Positions 32,308 to 41,241 of a DNA stretch of 64,000 bases are shown here, one piece after another. The notes beneath the pieces are model-generated. The model saw only the letters and a program-made list of their open reading frames with translations. It made no database searches and was not told where the DNA came from. Position numbers and translations under genes: made by a program. The first letter of the stretch is position 1. Each line of letters opens with the position of its first letter. Source of the DNA: Emticicia sp. BO119 (GTDB lineage Bacteria; Bacteroidota; Bacteroidia; Cytophagales; Spirosomataceae); the NCBI RefSeq assembly GCF_013912375.1, contig NZ_JACETV010000009.1:1-64000 (forward strand). Direction: 5' to 3'.

Positions 32308-34098
32308 ATGAATATCTGGAGTATATTCAAACGTTTGCAACCTTTTGTTAAGCCTTACCGGGGCTTGATTTATCTTGCTTTAATACTCACTTTATTAGGC
32401 TCAATCACTGCTCAGGTAAATCCGTGGGTATTGCGTTATACCGTTGACACTATTCAGGGAATGTTAGATAAACATCTGACGATTCAACGAGGCTATCCGC
32501 TACTATTAGAAATTACCTTGATTCTTTGTATCAAAGAGGTAATTAACTCCTTTATCACATTCGGACAGAAGTTCTATGGAGAAAAAATAAGGATAAATAT
32601 CTCAACTGATTTATCTCAAGAGGTAGTTAACAGGATACTAAGCTATCAGATGGCATTTTATGCAGATAGTGAAAACCAGAAAGGTAAATTACAGACCCGA
32701 ATTGATAGGGGAGTTGAAAGCCTGACAAAATTGGTACAAAACTTTTTTATTGATATTCTGCCACTCTTTGCCAATTCGATCATGGCACTAATCGTGATGT
32801 ACACTGCAAATGTTTACGTAGGTATAGTCGCTACTATGATTTTACCTGTCTATTTCTGGATAAGCTATGTGCAGGCAGATAAGCTTCAAGGAGTAAGAAG
32901 AAAACTAAAGTTTCAACGGGAAAATAAAAGCAACGGCATTATTAACCTGATAGAATCAATAGTAGTCATTAAATCTTTTGTGAGAGAAAAATATGAAGAG
33001 ACCAAGCAATATGGCCTGCAGATGAAACTCATGGATTTGCAATTGACCACCCGCAGAACCAACTTTTTATTTGATGCCATCAAGAGTTTTGTAGAACAGA
33101 TAGGGGTGGTCCTGATTATTATTCTGACGGCCTATCTGGTTTTAGACCGACAGATTTCAATAGGGGCCATTATGTTTCATATTATGCTCTTTAATAGCGT
33201 ATCTGCTCCTATCCGTCAGTTACACCGTATTTATGATGAAATGAACGATGCACTGACCTATTCAGAGGGCTTCTTTGATATTCTGGATAATAAAAGAGCA
33301 CTTGAAAAAAGTGGTACTTTTCAGCCTGTTCATATCAAAGGAGACTACTTATTGAAAAATGTAGATTTCACTTATCCGAATGGAACAAAGGCATTAAATG
33401 ATATTTCTATTGAAATTGAAAATGGCAAAACAACCGCTTTAGTCGGCCTTTCTGGGGCAGGGAAAAGTACTTTAATAAATCTATTAGTGAAATTTTATGC
33501 GGCCGATTCAGGACAAATATTATTAGATGGCATAGACTTAACTAAATATGATACCCAATTTCTTCGTGATGATATAGGAATGGTTTTGCAGAAGAATCAT
33601 ATTTTTAGAGGCAATATCGAAGAAAATATTCGCTATGGCAACATGATTGCCACTAAGGAAGAAATCATGGAAGCGGCTAAACAAGCTTCTTTACATGAAC
33701 AGATTATGGAATTGCCGGACAAATATGAGTCAGACGCCCAACTATTGTCAGGCGGTCAGCAACAAAGAATTGCCATTGCCAGATTGTTTCTAAAAAATCC
33801 ACCAATCATTATTTTAGATGAGCCTACCGCCAGCCTTGATGCCATTGCTACCGAGCAAATCAAGAATAGTCTGGACGATATTAAAAAAGGACGCACAGTT
33901 GTCATTATTTCACATAGCTTATCACAGATTATTGATTCAGATAAGATTATTGTGATGAAAAAAGGAAGAGTAGTAGAGCAGGGAGTTCATCAGGAATTAT
34001 ATGATAAAAATGGTGTCTATCGTGAAATTTTCAACGCCTCTGCCCGAAGCCTGAATCTGGAAAAAATAGCCAAGACTTTTGATATTGATGAGCAATAA
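32308..34098 (+). CDS. ABC exporter, MsbA-like fused permease and ATPase
   Basis: A 596-residue half-transporter. Six membrane helices fill residues 15-310. The nucleotide-binding domain has Walker A GLSGAGKST at 380-388, signature LSGGQ at 480-484, Walker B IIILDEPTASLD near 500 and the H-loop VIISHSL. It works as a homodimer or with a partner to export lipids, peptides or drugs; the substrate is not clear. The start ATG directly follows a MITE-like element, so its promoter must lie inside or beyond that insertion. The N-terminal MNIWSIFKRLQPFVKPYRG is normal for the family, so the start is credible. A hairpin follows the stop. Confidence 0.9.
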   Translation: MNIWSIFKRLQPFVKPYRGLIYLALILTLLGSITAQVNPWVLRYTVDTIQGMLDKHLTIQRGYPLLLEITLILCIKEVINSFITFGQKFYGEKIRINISTDLSQEVVNRILSYQMAFYADSENQKGKLQTRIDRGVESLTKLVQNFFIDILPLFANSIMALIVMYTANVYVGIVATMILPVYFWISYVQADKLQGVRRKLKFQRENKSNGIINLIESIVVIKSFVREKYEETKQYGLQMKLMDLQLTTRRTNFLFDAIKSFVEQIGVVLIIILTAYLVLDRQISIGAIMFHIMLFNSVSAPIRQLHRIYDEMNDALTYSEGFFDILDNKRALEKSGTFQPVHIKGDYLLKNVDFTYPNGTKALNDISIEIENGKTTALVGLSGAGKSTLINLLVKFYAADSGQILLDGIDLTKYDTQFLRDDIGMVLQKNHIFRGNIEENIRYGNMIATKEEIMEAAKQASLHEQIMELPDKYESDAQLLSGGQQQRIAIARLFLKNPPIIILDEPTASLDAIATEQIKNSLDDIKKGRTVVIISHSLSQIIDSDKIIVMKKGRVVEQGVHQELYDKNGVYREIFNASARSLNLEKIAKTFDIDEQ

Positions 34099-34099
34099 A

Positions 34100-34126
34100 A
34101 ATAGGCAGACTTTCGCCTGCCTATTC
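34100..34126. terminator. Hairpin between convergent genes
   Basis: Inverted repeat AATAGGCAG / CTGCCTATT with a short loop directly after the ABC exporter stop codon. The following T-run is weak, but the position between convergent genes suits a bidirectional terminator. Confidence 0.6.
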
Positions 34127-34145
34127 GTATAAATGTAAAATACTC

Positions 34146-35513
34146 CTAAACCTTTTTCGGATCCGGATGGATATAAGGCTTGCGATAAGGGCGTGCCAAA
34201 AGACCGTTGGCTTCCCGGTCGCCTACTATCTCGCGTTTTACCGGGTCATAGACAATTGGCCTGCCTATTTGCATAGAAACATTTGCTAATAGACAACTTG
34301 CTGTTGAAATATGACCTTGTTCAATATCTGCTACTGGTCTTCCTTTACTTTCAATAGCCGAAAGAAAATCTAACATATGGAGGCGAGTTGCAGGAGCTGC
34401 ATTCAACTCTATTCTTTCTTCTGTTAAATCCTCCGGATATTTTTCTCTTTCATAAATTACATCTTTATGTATTTTATCGCCTTTACCTTGTGGAACAAAA
34501 TCATAAGCCATTGTACTTGCCCATAATGTGCCTTTCTCACCATATAGGGTAAATGACCAGGGATAATCAGGATTATTTGGCGTGCCCCATGTACGGTGTT
34601 GCCAGACGCAATTCAGTTCAGGATATTCAAAAATTGCAGACTGTGTATCTTCGATATTAGATTTTCCCTCTTTTTGTACATAGATGCCTCCTGTTGAAGA
34701 AATTTTCGTTGGCCAGCCTAATTTCAACATCCAACGTACTGTGTCGAACATATGAATACACATGTCACCCATAATGCCGTTGCCATATTCTTTAAATGTC
34801 CGCCACCAACGGATATGCGGTAAGCCATCATACGGACGCATAGGAGCGGGACCAGTCCACATTTCATAATCCAGAAAATCTGGTACTGCTTCTACCGGAG
34901 GATTTCCATTGTTTCTCATATGAAAATAGCAGCACATTTCTACATGTGATACTTTGCCCAATAAACCGGCATCAACGATATTCTTTTTTGCTTCAATTAA
35001 GTGGGGGGTACTTTTACGTTGTGTGCCTACCTGCACTACTTTATTATATTTACGTGCAGCTGCGACCATTGCCTCGCCCTCCATTACATCTACACTGATA
35101 GGTTTTTGTACATATACATGGGCGCCTGCTTTTACTGCATCAATCATATTAAGGGCATGCCAATGGTCAGGAGTACCCACCAATACTATATCTAATTGGT
35201 TGTCAGCCAATAATTTTCGATAATCAGTATAAAGTTTAGGAACTTTGCCAGATTTCTGGCGTTGGCTTACGAGCTTTCCTGCCGCTTCAAGCATATTTTT
35301 GTCCACATCGCAAAGAGCTACTACTTCAACAGGAGCGACCTGAATGAGGCGGAATAAGTCACTTTTGCCATACCAACCTGTACCGATTAATGCGACACGA
35401 TAAGCAGTTGGTGGATTGATAATGTCCATGCCTCTTGCGCCAAAAGTAGATAAAGCCAAAGAAGCAGACGCGCCTTGCATGAAGCGTCGTCGGTTAATAT
35501 TAAAGTTATTCAT
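34146..35513 (-). CDS. Tat-exported Gfo/Idh/MocA-family oxidoreductase
   Basis: A 455-residue NAD(P)-dependent oxidoreductase. The N-terminus NINRRRFMQGASASLALSTF is a twin-arginine signal, so the protein is exported already folded with cofactor. The Rossmann loop is ALIGTGWYGKSDLFRL near 40-55; the family motif VQKPISVDVMEGEAMV includes the conserved EKP-like lysine. The C-terminal domain has GIMGDMCIHMFDTVRWML and the late segment TASCLLANVSMQIGRPI. Periplasmic members act on sugars or glycosides, and several Bacteroidota relatives are glycoside hydrolases or oxidoreductases of unknown substrate. TatA is encoded at 6923-7102. A promoter-like TATATTTG lies upstream. Confidence 0.9.
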   Translation of the reverse strand: MNNFNINRRRFMQGASASLALSTFGARGMDIINPPTAYRVALIGTGWYGKSDLFRLIQVAPVEVVALCDVDKNMLEAAGKLVSQRQKSGKVPKLYTDYRKLLADNQLDIVLVGTPDHWHALNMIDAVKAGAHVYVQKPISVDVMEGEAMVAAARKYNKVVQVGTQRKSTPHLIEAKKNIVDAGLLGKVSHVEMCCYFHMRNNGNPPVEAVPDFLDYEMWTGPAPMRPYDGLPHIRWWRTFKEYGNGIMGDMCIHMFDTVRWMLKLGWPTKISSTGGIYVQKEGKSNIEDTQSAIFEYPELNCVWQHRTWGTPNNPDYPWSFTLYGEKGTLWASTMAYDFVPQGKGDKIHKDVIYEREKYPEDLTEERIELNAAPATRLHMLDFLSAIESKGRPVADIEQGHISTASCLLANVSMQIGRPIVYDPVKREIVGDREANGLLARPYRKPYIHPDPKKV

Positions 35514-35617
35514 TAGAAATAGAGGGGTTGACTTTGATGTTTTTAAAATCTACCAAGTTTAAGAATTTTTCTTAATACTTTTATAAATTTTAGCAGATAC
35601 TTGCAAAAAATAATACT

Positions 35618-35648
35618 CAAATATAAGCCGGAATCGCAGACATTCAAT
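35618..35648 (-). promoter_or_regulatory. Candidate promoter of the Gfo/Idh/MocA gene
   Basis: On the minus strand, TATATTTG (35618-35625) with ATTG 19 bases upstream (35645-35648) matches the Bacteroidota promoter form except for one base in the -33 box. The start codon follows about 105 bases later. Confidence 0.4.
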
Positions 35649-35748
35649 GGCATTCTTTACAGATTACTGGCTAATATAGACTACTATACAATATTCTACA
35701 ACAAATAGCTTAGATAAGTTGGAATAAGTTATAATTGTGGAATAATAA

Positions 35749-35777
35749 AAAAGGTCATAGAATTTCTACGACCTTTT
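35749..35777 (-). terminator. Terminator of the heme-uptake operon
   Basis: Hairpin with arms AAAAGGTCATAG and CTACGACCTTTT (one mismatch) and a 5-base loop. It lies 32 bases after the hmuY-like stop codon on the minus strand and is preceded on the plus strand by A-rich sequence, giving T residues in the transcript. Confidence 0.75.
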
Positions 35778-35808
35778 CGCTCGGGGTTTGAATTTAACCT
35801 AAAAGATT

Positions 35809-37188
35809 TTATTGTTTCTTTACCAACTTATATTCTATTACTGGTTTACCGCGCTCACCACCATCAGATCCAAGCCCCATGCTCACAAATTTCAATTTAT
35901 ATATATTACCCAATGGGTCTTTCACGACATAGAAACGATCTTTTCTGATACCTGTAGTACCACCAGGTGCGGTTGAACGCCATTTGCTACCAATGGCATC
36001 TCTTGTTTTAACAAAGACAGTAGAAGCAATATTTGCTTCAACGTAATTAGCGTAGGTAACCGTACTTTCAAGAACTTCAGCTGCTTCTGCTCCGGCAACA
36101 TAATTAAGCAATACGAAATCCTGAAACCAGTAAGGCGATGGAGGATTTGTGCCTGCGTTTGAAGTACTATATCCCCACTGAATATCCCAGTTAGTTTTAC
36201 GAGGCTCTACAGTAGCAGTTTTACCGGTTTCTAAAGACAGGAAAGTAAAATTAACATCAGCATTTTTAGCAATATCAACTGTCTGGATAGTTGTTTCGCC
36301 AATTCTTGCAAATTGTACTTTATAGCCTTCACCATTGCGATTTACCTTTACTTTAAACCATTGCTTTTTAGCTTTGCTTCCCTGGAAACACACCAGATAC
36401 ACTTTGTTTTGAGATTCTGTAGCCGAAACCTCTGCAAAAGCAGTTTTAGTAAGGTCACCATCCCATGCGTCAGTTAAAGCTGCGGTGTTCTGATCTACTC
36501 CTGGAATGAATTCCAGATTTGGTACTGAAGAAGTATCAGCTAATGTTACGGCAGTAATATCTGTTTTAGCAGTAGCTGCAGCAGAAGACTCATAACCCGG
36601 ATTTAGGATTACCCTAAACTGACCACCTTGATAAAATCCTAAATTCCAGCTTCTTCTGTCAACAAGCGTAGTAGCGTTAGCGCTTAGGTCTACATAAACA
36701 GCATTCGTATAATTTGATTCTGAGGTTTTACCCTCGAGCGTCAAGGTACTTCCGGTGGAAGTAATAGCGGCGAAACTTAATTTTAATTCAGTATTTGTTC
36801 CTGTTAATACAGGGCTACCGACTGCATTTATTTTCAAAGTAAGTGTTTCATCACCATTCAAAAATACATTTGCTTTTTTCTTTACCTTGAAAGAAACCCC
36901 AAATTGTCCTGATGGAATTGTCACATTGACCACATTGTTAACAGCTGCTGGCTCTGTCACAAACTCCTTATCATAAGTAACCAATGCTGGAGTTAATTGA
37001 ATACTTATCGGAATTGCTATGTCAGTGGAGCGACTTAATGATATCTGGATGGTTGCTTCTTCACCATCAATGCCTTGTTGTGTGGTAGTAAATCCTGCTA
37101 AGTTGTCAGGCAATTCTACTTCTTCTTTGCATGCTCCCAGCATTATAATGCCGCATACAATCAGAAATTTGTTGAATAATCGATTCAT
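35809..37188 (-). CDS. HmuY-family heme-binding lipoprotein with an extra N-terminal domain
   Basis: A 459-residue surface lipoprotein; the lipobox LGAC puts the lipid on C20. The C-terminal region (about 150-459) matches the HmuY family: NAVYVDLSANATTLVDRRSWNLGFY-type strand pattern, TNWDIQWGY, and the end RFYVVKDPLGNIYKLKF with GGERGKPVIEYKL. HmuY captures heme from host or environmental carriers and passes it to a TonB receptor. Residues 25-145 form an extra beta-rich, Calx-beta-like domain (EEATIQISLSRSTDIAIPIS, LNGDETLTLKINAV). The classic HmuY has only about 216 residues. It is the second gene of an operon, 35 bases after the receptor gene. The heme ligands cannot be assigned by eye. 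Confidence 0.85.
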   Translation of the reverse strand: MNRLFNKFLIVCGIIMLGACKEEVELPDNLAGFTTTQQGIDGEEATIQISLSRSTDIAIPISIQLTPALVTYDKEFVTEPAAVNNVVNVTIPSGQFGVSFKVKKKANVFLNGDETLTLKINAVGSPVLTGTNTELKLSFAAITSTGSTLTLEGKTSESNYTNAVYVDLSANATTLVDRRSWNLGFYQGGQFRVILNPGYESSAAATAKTDITAVTLADTSSVPNLEFIPGVDQNTAALTDAWDGDLTKTAFAEVSATESQNKVYLVCFQGSKAKKQWFKVKVNRNGEGYKVQFARIGETTIQTVDIAKNADVNFTFLSLETGKTATVEPRKTNWDIQWGYSTSNAGTNPPSPYWFQDFVLLNYVAGAEAAEVLESTVTYANYVEANIASTVFVKTRDAIGSKWRSTAPGGTTGIRKDRFYVVKDPLGNIYKLKFVSMGLGSDGGERGKPVIEYKLVKKQ

Positions 37189-37223
37189 TGGGTTTAAACT
37201 TTGGTTTGTATTGGATAAAAATA

Positions 37224-39506
37224 TTAATGCTTTGTTAATTGTGCGGTCAAGCCGAGAAAATAAGAGCGCCCATAAGACATAGGTACAGATCCTCCACCCG
37301 AACTGTGTGCTCCTCCGCTGTCAACTGCGCTATTAGTTACCCTTGTGACATTAAACAGGTTTTTGATGCCTGCAAGGAGCGAGAAATTTTTGTAAAATAC
37401 CTTATTAAATGTCAGGTCAGATGTATGGAAACCAGCAGTTTCAGCGAGCCGTGTTTGGACTCCTGACTCTATTGAAATAGCTTGATAGCCCGGTTGCTTA
37501 CCAGTAAATTTGTAGAATAAGCTTATGCTTGTGGCAATTTTAGTGAAAGTATAACGGATGTTGGTATTTACTTCGCTCGACCATGTAAACTCAGGCAGGC
37601 TTTCAGTAGTTGAAAAACGATTGAAACGGCCTATATAAGAATATCCCAATGTAGCTTGCAGATTTTCCCAATAAAATGTATTATTAAAGGTAGTACCAGT
37701 TGTTTTGTACAGGTCTACGTTAAGGTAGGTAGAGACCTTTGGATCATTAGGGTCAACGCCAATTGAAATAAGGTTATTAAATACGTTATAAAAGACTCCT
37801 AAAGTAGAGTTCAGTCGAAGTTCAGGTTTTTCAATGAGTTGATAAGATAGAAAAGCATTGAAACTATTTGAGTTTTCCGCCTTCAGATTTGTATTTCCTC
37901 TGATCGAATGATTACTATCAAAAAAAGTAAAATATAATTCACGAAGGGCAGGTGACCGGAATCCACGCGCATAAGCTATTCTTAAATCAAGGCCGTTTGC
38001 TAAAGTAAATTTTGTATTGATAGAAGGAATTACTGGTGGCGCATCGTAAATAGAATTTCTGATGAGTCGTAATCCTGGGCGAATGTTGATATTGGAATTG
38101 AGTTTTAATTCAGAAGAGGCAAAATAAGCAAACTCATTAATGGTTGGAGTCCCCTGTATCCTCGCTCCAGCACTTGAATTGATATTGGCTTCTAAGCCAT
38201 GTTGTAATGATACTTTCGGCGAGAACTTGTGCTGACCTGTTAAGCGTGCAAACGTAGTTTGAAAAATGGCTTTATCCTGTGAGCCATCAATTAAAGACAA
38301 GGTTCTTCGGTCTCTTACCAGATCAATATCAGTAGTTTGAGTATTTCGGCTATAATCTGTGTAAGAAGCAGCCAGATTCAGGCTATTTGAGGCATTGAAT
38401 TGGTATTCGCCCTGCATCTGATGAAACCAGCGGGTTGTAATATAATATTGGTCAGTTGCAGAAAGATTATTGGTTTGTGTACTAACGTAGGTGTTTCCCA
38501 AACTTTTTAGTGTTTCATTAGTGCCATTAAAGCGATACCATCCATTAAATTTCTGCGTTCGGTAAGAAATGCCTACCGTAGTAAGATACTGTTCTTTGGG
38601 CATCCATTCTTTAGAGCGTCCGGTTGAAAGCCCTTGCCAGCCTCCGAAGAAGTTACGGGTGAAGTTCCCCGATATCTGTAAGCCTTTTTTCTGCCAAGCT
38701 AAACCTAAAAATTCATTATGAGTACCTTCTCCCTGAAAAGCCTGATATTCGTTGCCTGACGTTTCTTCCTGGGCTCGTGCAGTAAGTATCCAATTAGCGC
38801 CATCTTCACCCTTTTTGGTAATGATATTAATTACCCCTGCGAGGGCATCAGAACCATAGGTTACAGACATAGGTCCTTCTACAATTTCAATTCTATCTAT
38901 AATATTAATATCTATCTGTCCGATACTTTCACGAGTTGCACCTCTGTCTACCAATGGAACACCATCTAACAATACTTTTACATTCTGACCGGACATACCC
39001 ATTAGTTGCACATCAGTTGTTCCTAAAGTCAAGTCATTTGAGAAACGCATTCCCAATTCGGTATTCAACACGGTCTGGATATTAGTGGCTCCACGCAATT
39101 TTATTTGTTCATTGGTAATGGTACGAACCTGATAAACAGAATTCCTGACAGATTGTGGTCCGAATTGCCCAGTGACTACTACATCTTGTAAATCATTGGA
39201 TTTTTCATTTAAAGTAATATTTCCAAGCGAAACAAGTTTTTCACTTTTTATATCTATTTCTTTCTCAAAAGACTGAAAGCCCATAAACTGTATAACCAAA
39301 ATTTGCTTCCCTGGAGGAGAATTGAGAGAAAAACTGCCGTCAGCCAGAGTCAACTGACCCAAGTGAGTATTTTTAATCGCTACTGAAGCACCTGCGATAG
39401 CCCCATTGTTATCAATTACCCTTCCTTCAACTTTTCCTGAACGTTCTTGGGAATAAATAGTAAAAGCTATCGCGTAAGCAAATATGAACAGATAAAGAAA
39501 CCTCAT
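37224..39506 (-). CDS. TonB-dependent heme receptor (HmuR-like)
   Basis: A 760-residue outer-membrane receptor. The signal peptide (1-19) is followed by a carboxypeptidase-regulatory-like domain (about 25-105: GRVIDNNGAIAGASVAI), a plug (about 110-235: VVVTGQFGPQSVRNSVYQV, ending SDALAGVINIITKKG) and a 22-strand barrel. Near residue 516 the heme-receptor pattern appears in relaxed form: FRSPALRELY, then a histidine in SNHSI, then GNTNL. In known heme receptors a histidine between FRAP and NPNL binds heme. Pairing with an HmuY gene makes heme the likely substrate. The promoter is overlapped by two Fur-box-like palindromes, so the operon is probably repressed by iron. Confidence 0.87.
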   Translation of the reverse strand: MRFLYLFIFAYAIAFTIYSQERSGKVEGRVIDNNGAIAGASVAIKNTHLGQLTLADGSFSLNSPPGKQILVIQFMGFQSFEKEIDIKSEKLVSLGNITLNEKSNDLQDVVVTGQFGPQSVRNSVYQVRTITNEQIKLRGATNIQTVLNTELGMRFSNDLTLGTTDVQLMGMSGQNVKVLLDGVPLVDRGATRESIGQIDINIIDRIEIVEGPMSVTYGSDALAGVINIITKKGEDGANWILTARAQEETSGNEYQAFQGEGTHNEFLGLAWQKKGLQISGNFTRNFFGGWQGLSTGRSKEWMPKEQYLTTVGISYRTQKFNGWYRFNGTNETLKSLGNTYVSTQTNNLSATDQYYITTRWFHQMQGEYQFNASNSLNLAASYTDYSRNTQTTDIDLVRDRRTLSLIDGSQDKAIFQTTFARLTGQHKFSPKVSLQHGLEANINSSAGARIQGTPTINEFAYFASSELKLNSNINIRPGLRLIRNSIYDAPPVIPSINTKFTLANGLDLRIAYARGFRSPALRELYFTFFDSNHSIRGNTNLKAENSNSFNAFLSYQLIEKPELRLNSTLGVFYNVFNNLISIGVDPNDPKVSTYLNVDLYKTTGTTFNNTFYWENLQATLGYSYIGRFNRFSTTESLPEFTWSSEVNTNIRYTFTKIATSISLFYKFTGKQPGYQAISIESGVQTRLAETAGFHTSDLTFNKVFYKNFSLLAGIKNLFNVTRVTNSAVDSGGAHSSGGGSVPMSYGRSYFLGLTAQLTKH

Positions 39507-39520
39507 TCTATATTTTATTT

Positions 39521-39543
39521 TTATTTAGACTTAATATAAATAA
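39521..39543. promoter_or_regulatory. Fur-box-like palindrome 1 (downstream of the promoter)
   Basis: Arms TTATTTA and TAAATAA around GACTTAATA. It shares the TTATTTAGACT half with box 2 and lies between the transcription start and the receptor gene. Confidence 0.5.
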
Positions 39544-39547
39544 CATA

Positions 39548-39580
39548 CAAATGTAATAGTTTATTTAGACTAATTCCAAA
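39548..39580 (-). promoter_or_regulatory. Promoter of the heme-uptake operon
   Basis: On the minus strand, TTTG (39577-39580), 21 bases, then TACATTTG (39548-39555): an exact match to TTTG - about 20 - TAnnTTTG. The start codon lies 41 bases further on. Confidence 0.75.
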
Positions 39581-39584
39581 TAAA
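39560..39584. promoter_or_regulatory. Fur-box-like palindrome 2 (over the -33 box)
   Basis: A 25-base inverted repeat with arms TTTATTTAGA and TCCAAATAAA (one mismatch) around CTAAT. It covers the -33 box and part of the spacer of the receptor promoter, a good position for repression by iron-loaded Fur. Confidence 0.65.
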
Positions 39585-39689
39585 ATTCTTACTTATTTAT
39601 AAATTCTATAATTAGTCTCAAGAAAACGGCTAAAATCAGAGATCGTATAAAGGTTTGTTAATTCAGTAATTTAGGAAGTACACTTGAGT

Positions 39690-39732
39690 GGAAAAACAAC
39701 GGCATCGCTCCAGATGAAGCGATGCCGTTGTT
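39690..39732 (-). terminator. Terminator of the small exported protein gene
   Basis: Perfect 15-bp hairpin, AACAACGGCATCGCT (39695-39709) with AGCGATGCCGTTGTT (39718-39732). On the minus strand it is followed by GTTTTTCC. Confidence 0.85.
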
Positions 39733-39788
39733 ACAAAGGTTTTGTGAGGACTATAAATTCTTGTTTGTTTGACTGCAATTCATGGTGA

Positions 39789-40181
39789 TTAACGATTTTT
39801 TGCTAACGTTGCACCACGGTTAATTTGTGTTTTGATAACAAAACTTTGAGATACTTTTTCAGTTGGTGTTTGAATAACGAAAGTGTACTCACCATCAACT
39901 AGATTATTAAGGTTAAATGCTTTGGCGTATTGAGCATCGCCTGATGCGTATTCGTTGTAGTAAACAATGTTATCGTTATCTACCAAAAATATCTGCGCTT
40001 TTTGTTTTGTCGGATTTTCGAATGACAATTTGAAACGTAGGCCACCTAAATTCTGAACATTAAGGTTGGCCACATTCTCTGATGCACTTACTTTCCCGTT
40101 TGAAGTGCTTTTGTTTGTTTGAGCAAAGCTTGTGCTTGCTGATGTTGCGATGATTGCGATTGCTACAATTAGTGCTTTCAT
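39789..40181 (-). CDS. Small exported protein of unknown function
   Basis: A 130-residue protein with a clear signal peptide (MKALIVAIAIIATSASTSFAQ). The mature part is a single beta-sandwich-like domain: LRFKLSFENPTKQKAQIFLVD, then NIVYYNEYASGDAQYAKAFN and the strand pair LVDGEYTFVIQTPTEKVSQS. This resembles the short secreted DUF3244-like or C-terminal sorting-type domains of Bacteroidota, but I cannot name a family with certainty. It is monocistronic, with its own promoter and a strong terminator. It is not part of the heme operon, whose promoter lies beyond the terminator. Confidence 0.7.
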   Translation of the reverse strand: MKALIVAIAIIATSASTSFAQTNKSTSNGKVSASENVANLNVQNLGGLRFKLSFENPTKQKAQIFLVDNDNIVYYNEYASGDAQYAKAFNLNNLVDGEYTFVIQTPTEKVSQSFVIKTQINRGATLAKNR

Positions 40182-40611
40182 AATTTTCTTTGAATTTTGT
40201 TTTCTATTGGAGTAAATACTTAAAAGATTAAACTAAAAAAAGTTATACCATTTATTGCCTCCACTGAAAACCTTTGTTGATGCAAAGTTATGTAACTAAT
40301 TGAATACAAGTCAATTAATAAATTGTTAATTCGTGAAAGTTGTTTTAATAATATACCTCAATATGAGAATAGTGCAATGTTTTTAGGAAAACTACAAGAG
40401 AAAGTTTAAATAATCCTATCAAAAAAGTAGACTAATTTTTCGGTCAGAATTTTATTTGGGTAGAAATGATTAAACTGAAGCTATGAATAGTACAAAAAGC
40501 TAAAAAACAGTAGAAAATGCCTATTTTTAAGTCTATAAGTAAATAAATAATTTATCAGGGATAATTCATAAAAATTTATTTCTTTCGCATAAAAATTGTG
40601 TTGTCAAAAAC
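40182..40611. other. Divergent intergenic region upstream of the ABC operon
   Basis: About 430 AT-rich bases without a gene-like frame. It holds the promoter at 40283-40314 for the small exported protein on the minus strand. For the plus-strand ABC operon I see no convincing TTTG / TAnnTTTG pair. No tRNA or strong hairpin was seen. Confidence 0.5.
40283..40314 (-). promoter_or_regulatory. Promoter of the small exported protein gene
   Basis: On the minus strand, TTG (40312-40314), 21 bases, then TAACTTTG (40283-40290). The resulting leader would be about 95 bases. Confidence 0.55.
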
Positions 40612-41241
40612 ATGCTTAGCATTAAGAATTTTCTGAAAAGTTATAATAATCATAGGATTTTAGAGATAGAGGAGTTAGAAATTCCGGAAGGTATTCATTG
40701 GTTTAAGGGTAATAATGGCTCTGGTAAATCGACACTTTTCAGATCGATTGCTGGTATTTTACCCTATAGAGGTGAAATATTATTCAACGGTTTGGACTGC
40801 CGTAAAGATGTAGTGGCTTACCGGTTATTAGTAAACCTTAGTGAAGCTGAGCCTATGTATCCTGACTATTTAAGTGGGTACGATTTACTAAAATTTATTG
40901 CCGACGCAAAAAGAACTCCGACGGAACAGTTAAATCATTTAGCTGAGAAATTGAGTGTAAGCCAATACTGGAAATCACCAATCGGCACTTATTCGAGCGG
41001 TATGCAAAAGAAAATATCTTTGCTTTCGGCGTTTTTAGGCAACCCGAGGTTAATAATGCTTGATGAACCACTGATAACTATAGATGACCGCAGTGTACAA
41101 GTTGTTTATGATTTAGTAAAAGATTATTACGAAAACCTTGGTGTAAGTTTTTTATTATCCTCACATCAGGATTTTCGTTTCGAGAAATTAGCCATTAAAA
41201 ATATGTATCTTGTACAGAATCAGGCCGTAAAACTGCAATGA
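40612..41241 (+). CDS. ABC transporter ATPase of an unassigned three-gene operon
   Basis: A 209-residue ABC ATPase, short but complete. Walker A is GNNGSGKST at 33-41, the signature is SSGMQKK (a relaxed LSGGQ), Walker B is LIMLDEPLITID and the switch histidine is in LLSSHQDF. It resembles the small ATPases of CcmA-like or gliding/efflux systems. Its stop overlaps the start of the next gene by 4 bases, which ties it to the membrane protein as its likely permease. The transported substrate is unknown. Confidence 0.85.
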   Translation: MLSIKNFLKSYNNHRILEIEELEIPEGIHWFKGNNGSGKSTLFRSIAGILPYRGEILFNGLDCRKDVVAYRLLVNLSEAEPMYPDYLSGYDLLKFIADAKRTPTEQLNHLAEKLSVSQYWKSPIGTYSSGMQKKISLLSAFLGNPRLIMLDEPLITIDDRSVQVVYDLVKDYYENLGVSFLLSSHQDFRFEKLAIKNMYLVQNQAVKLQ

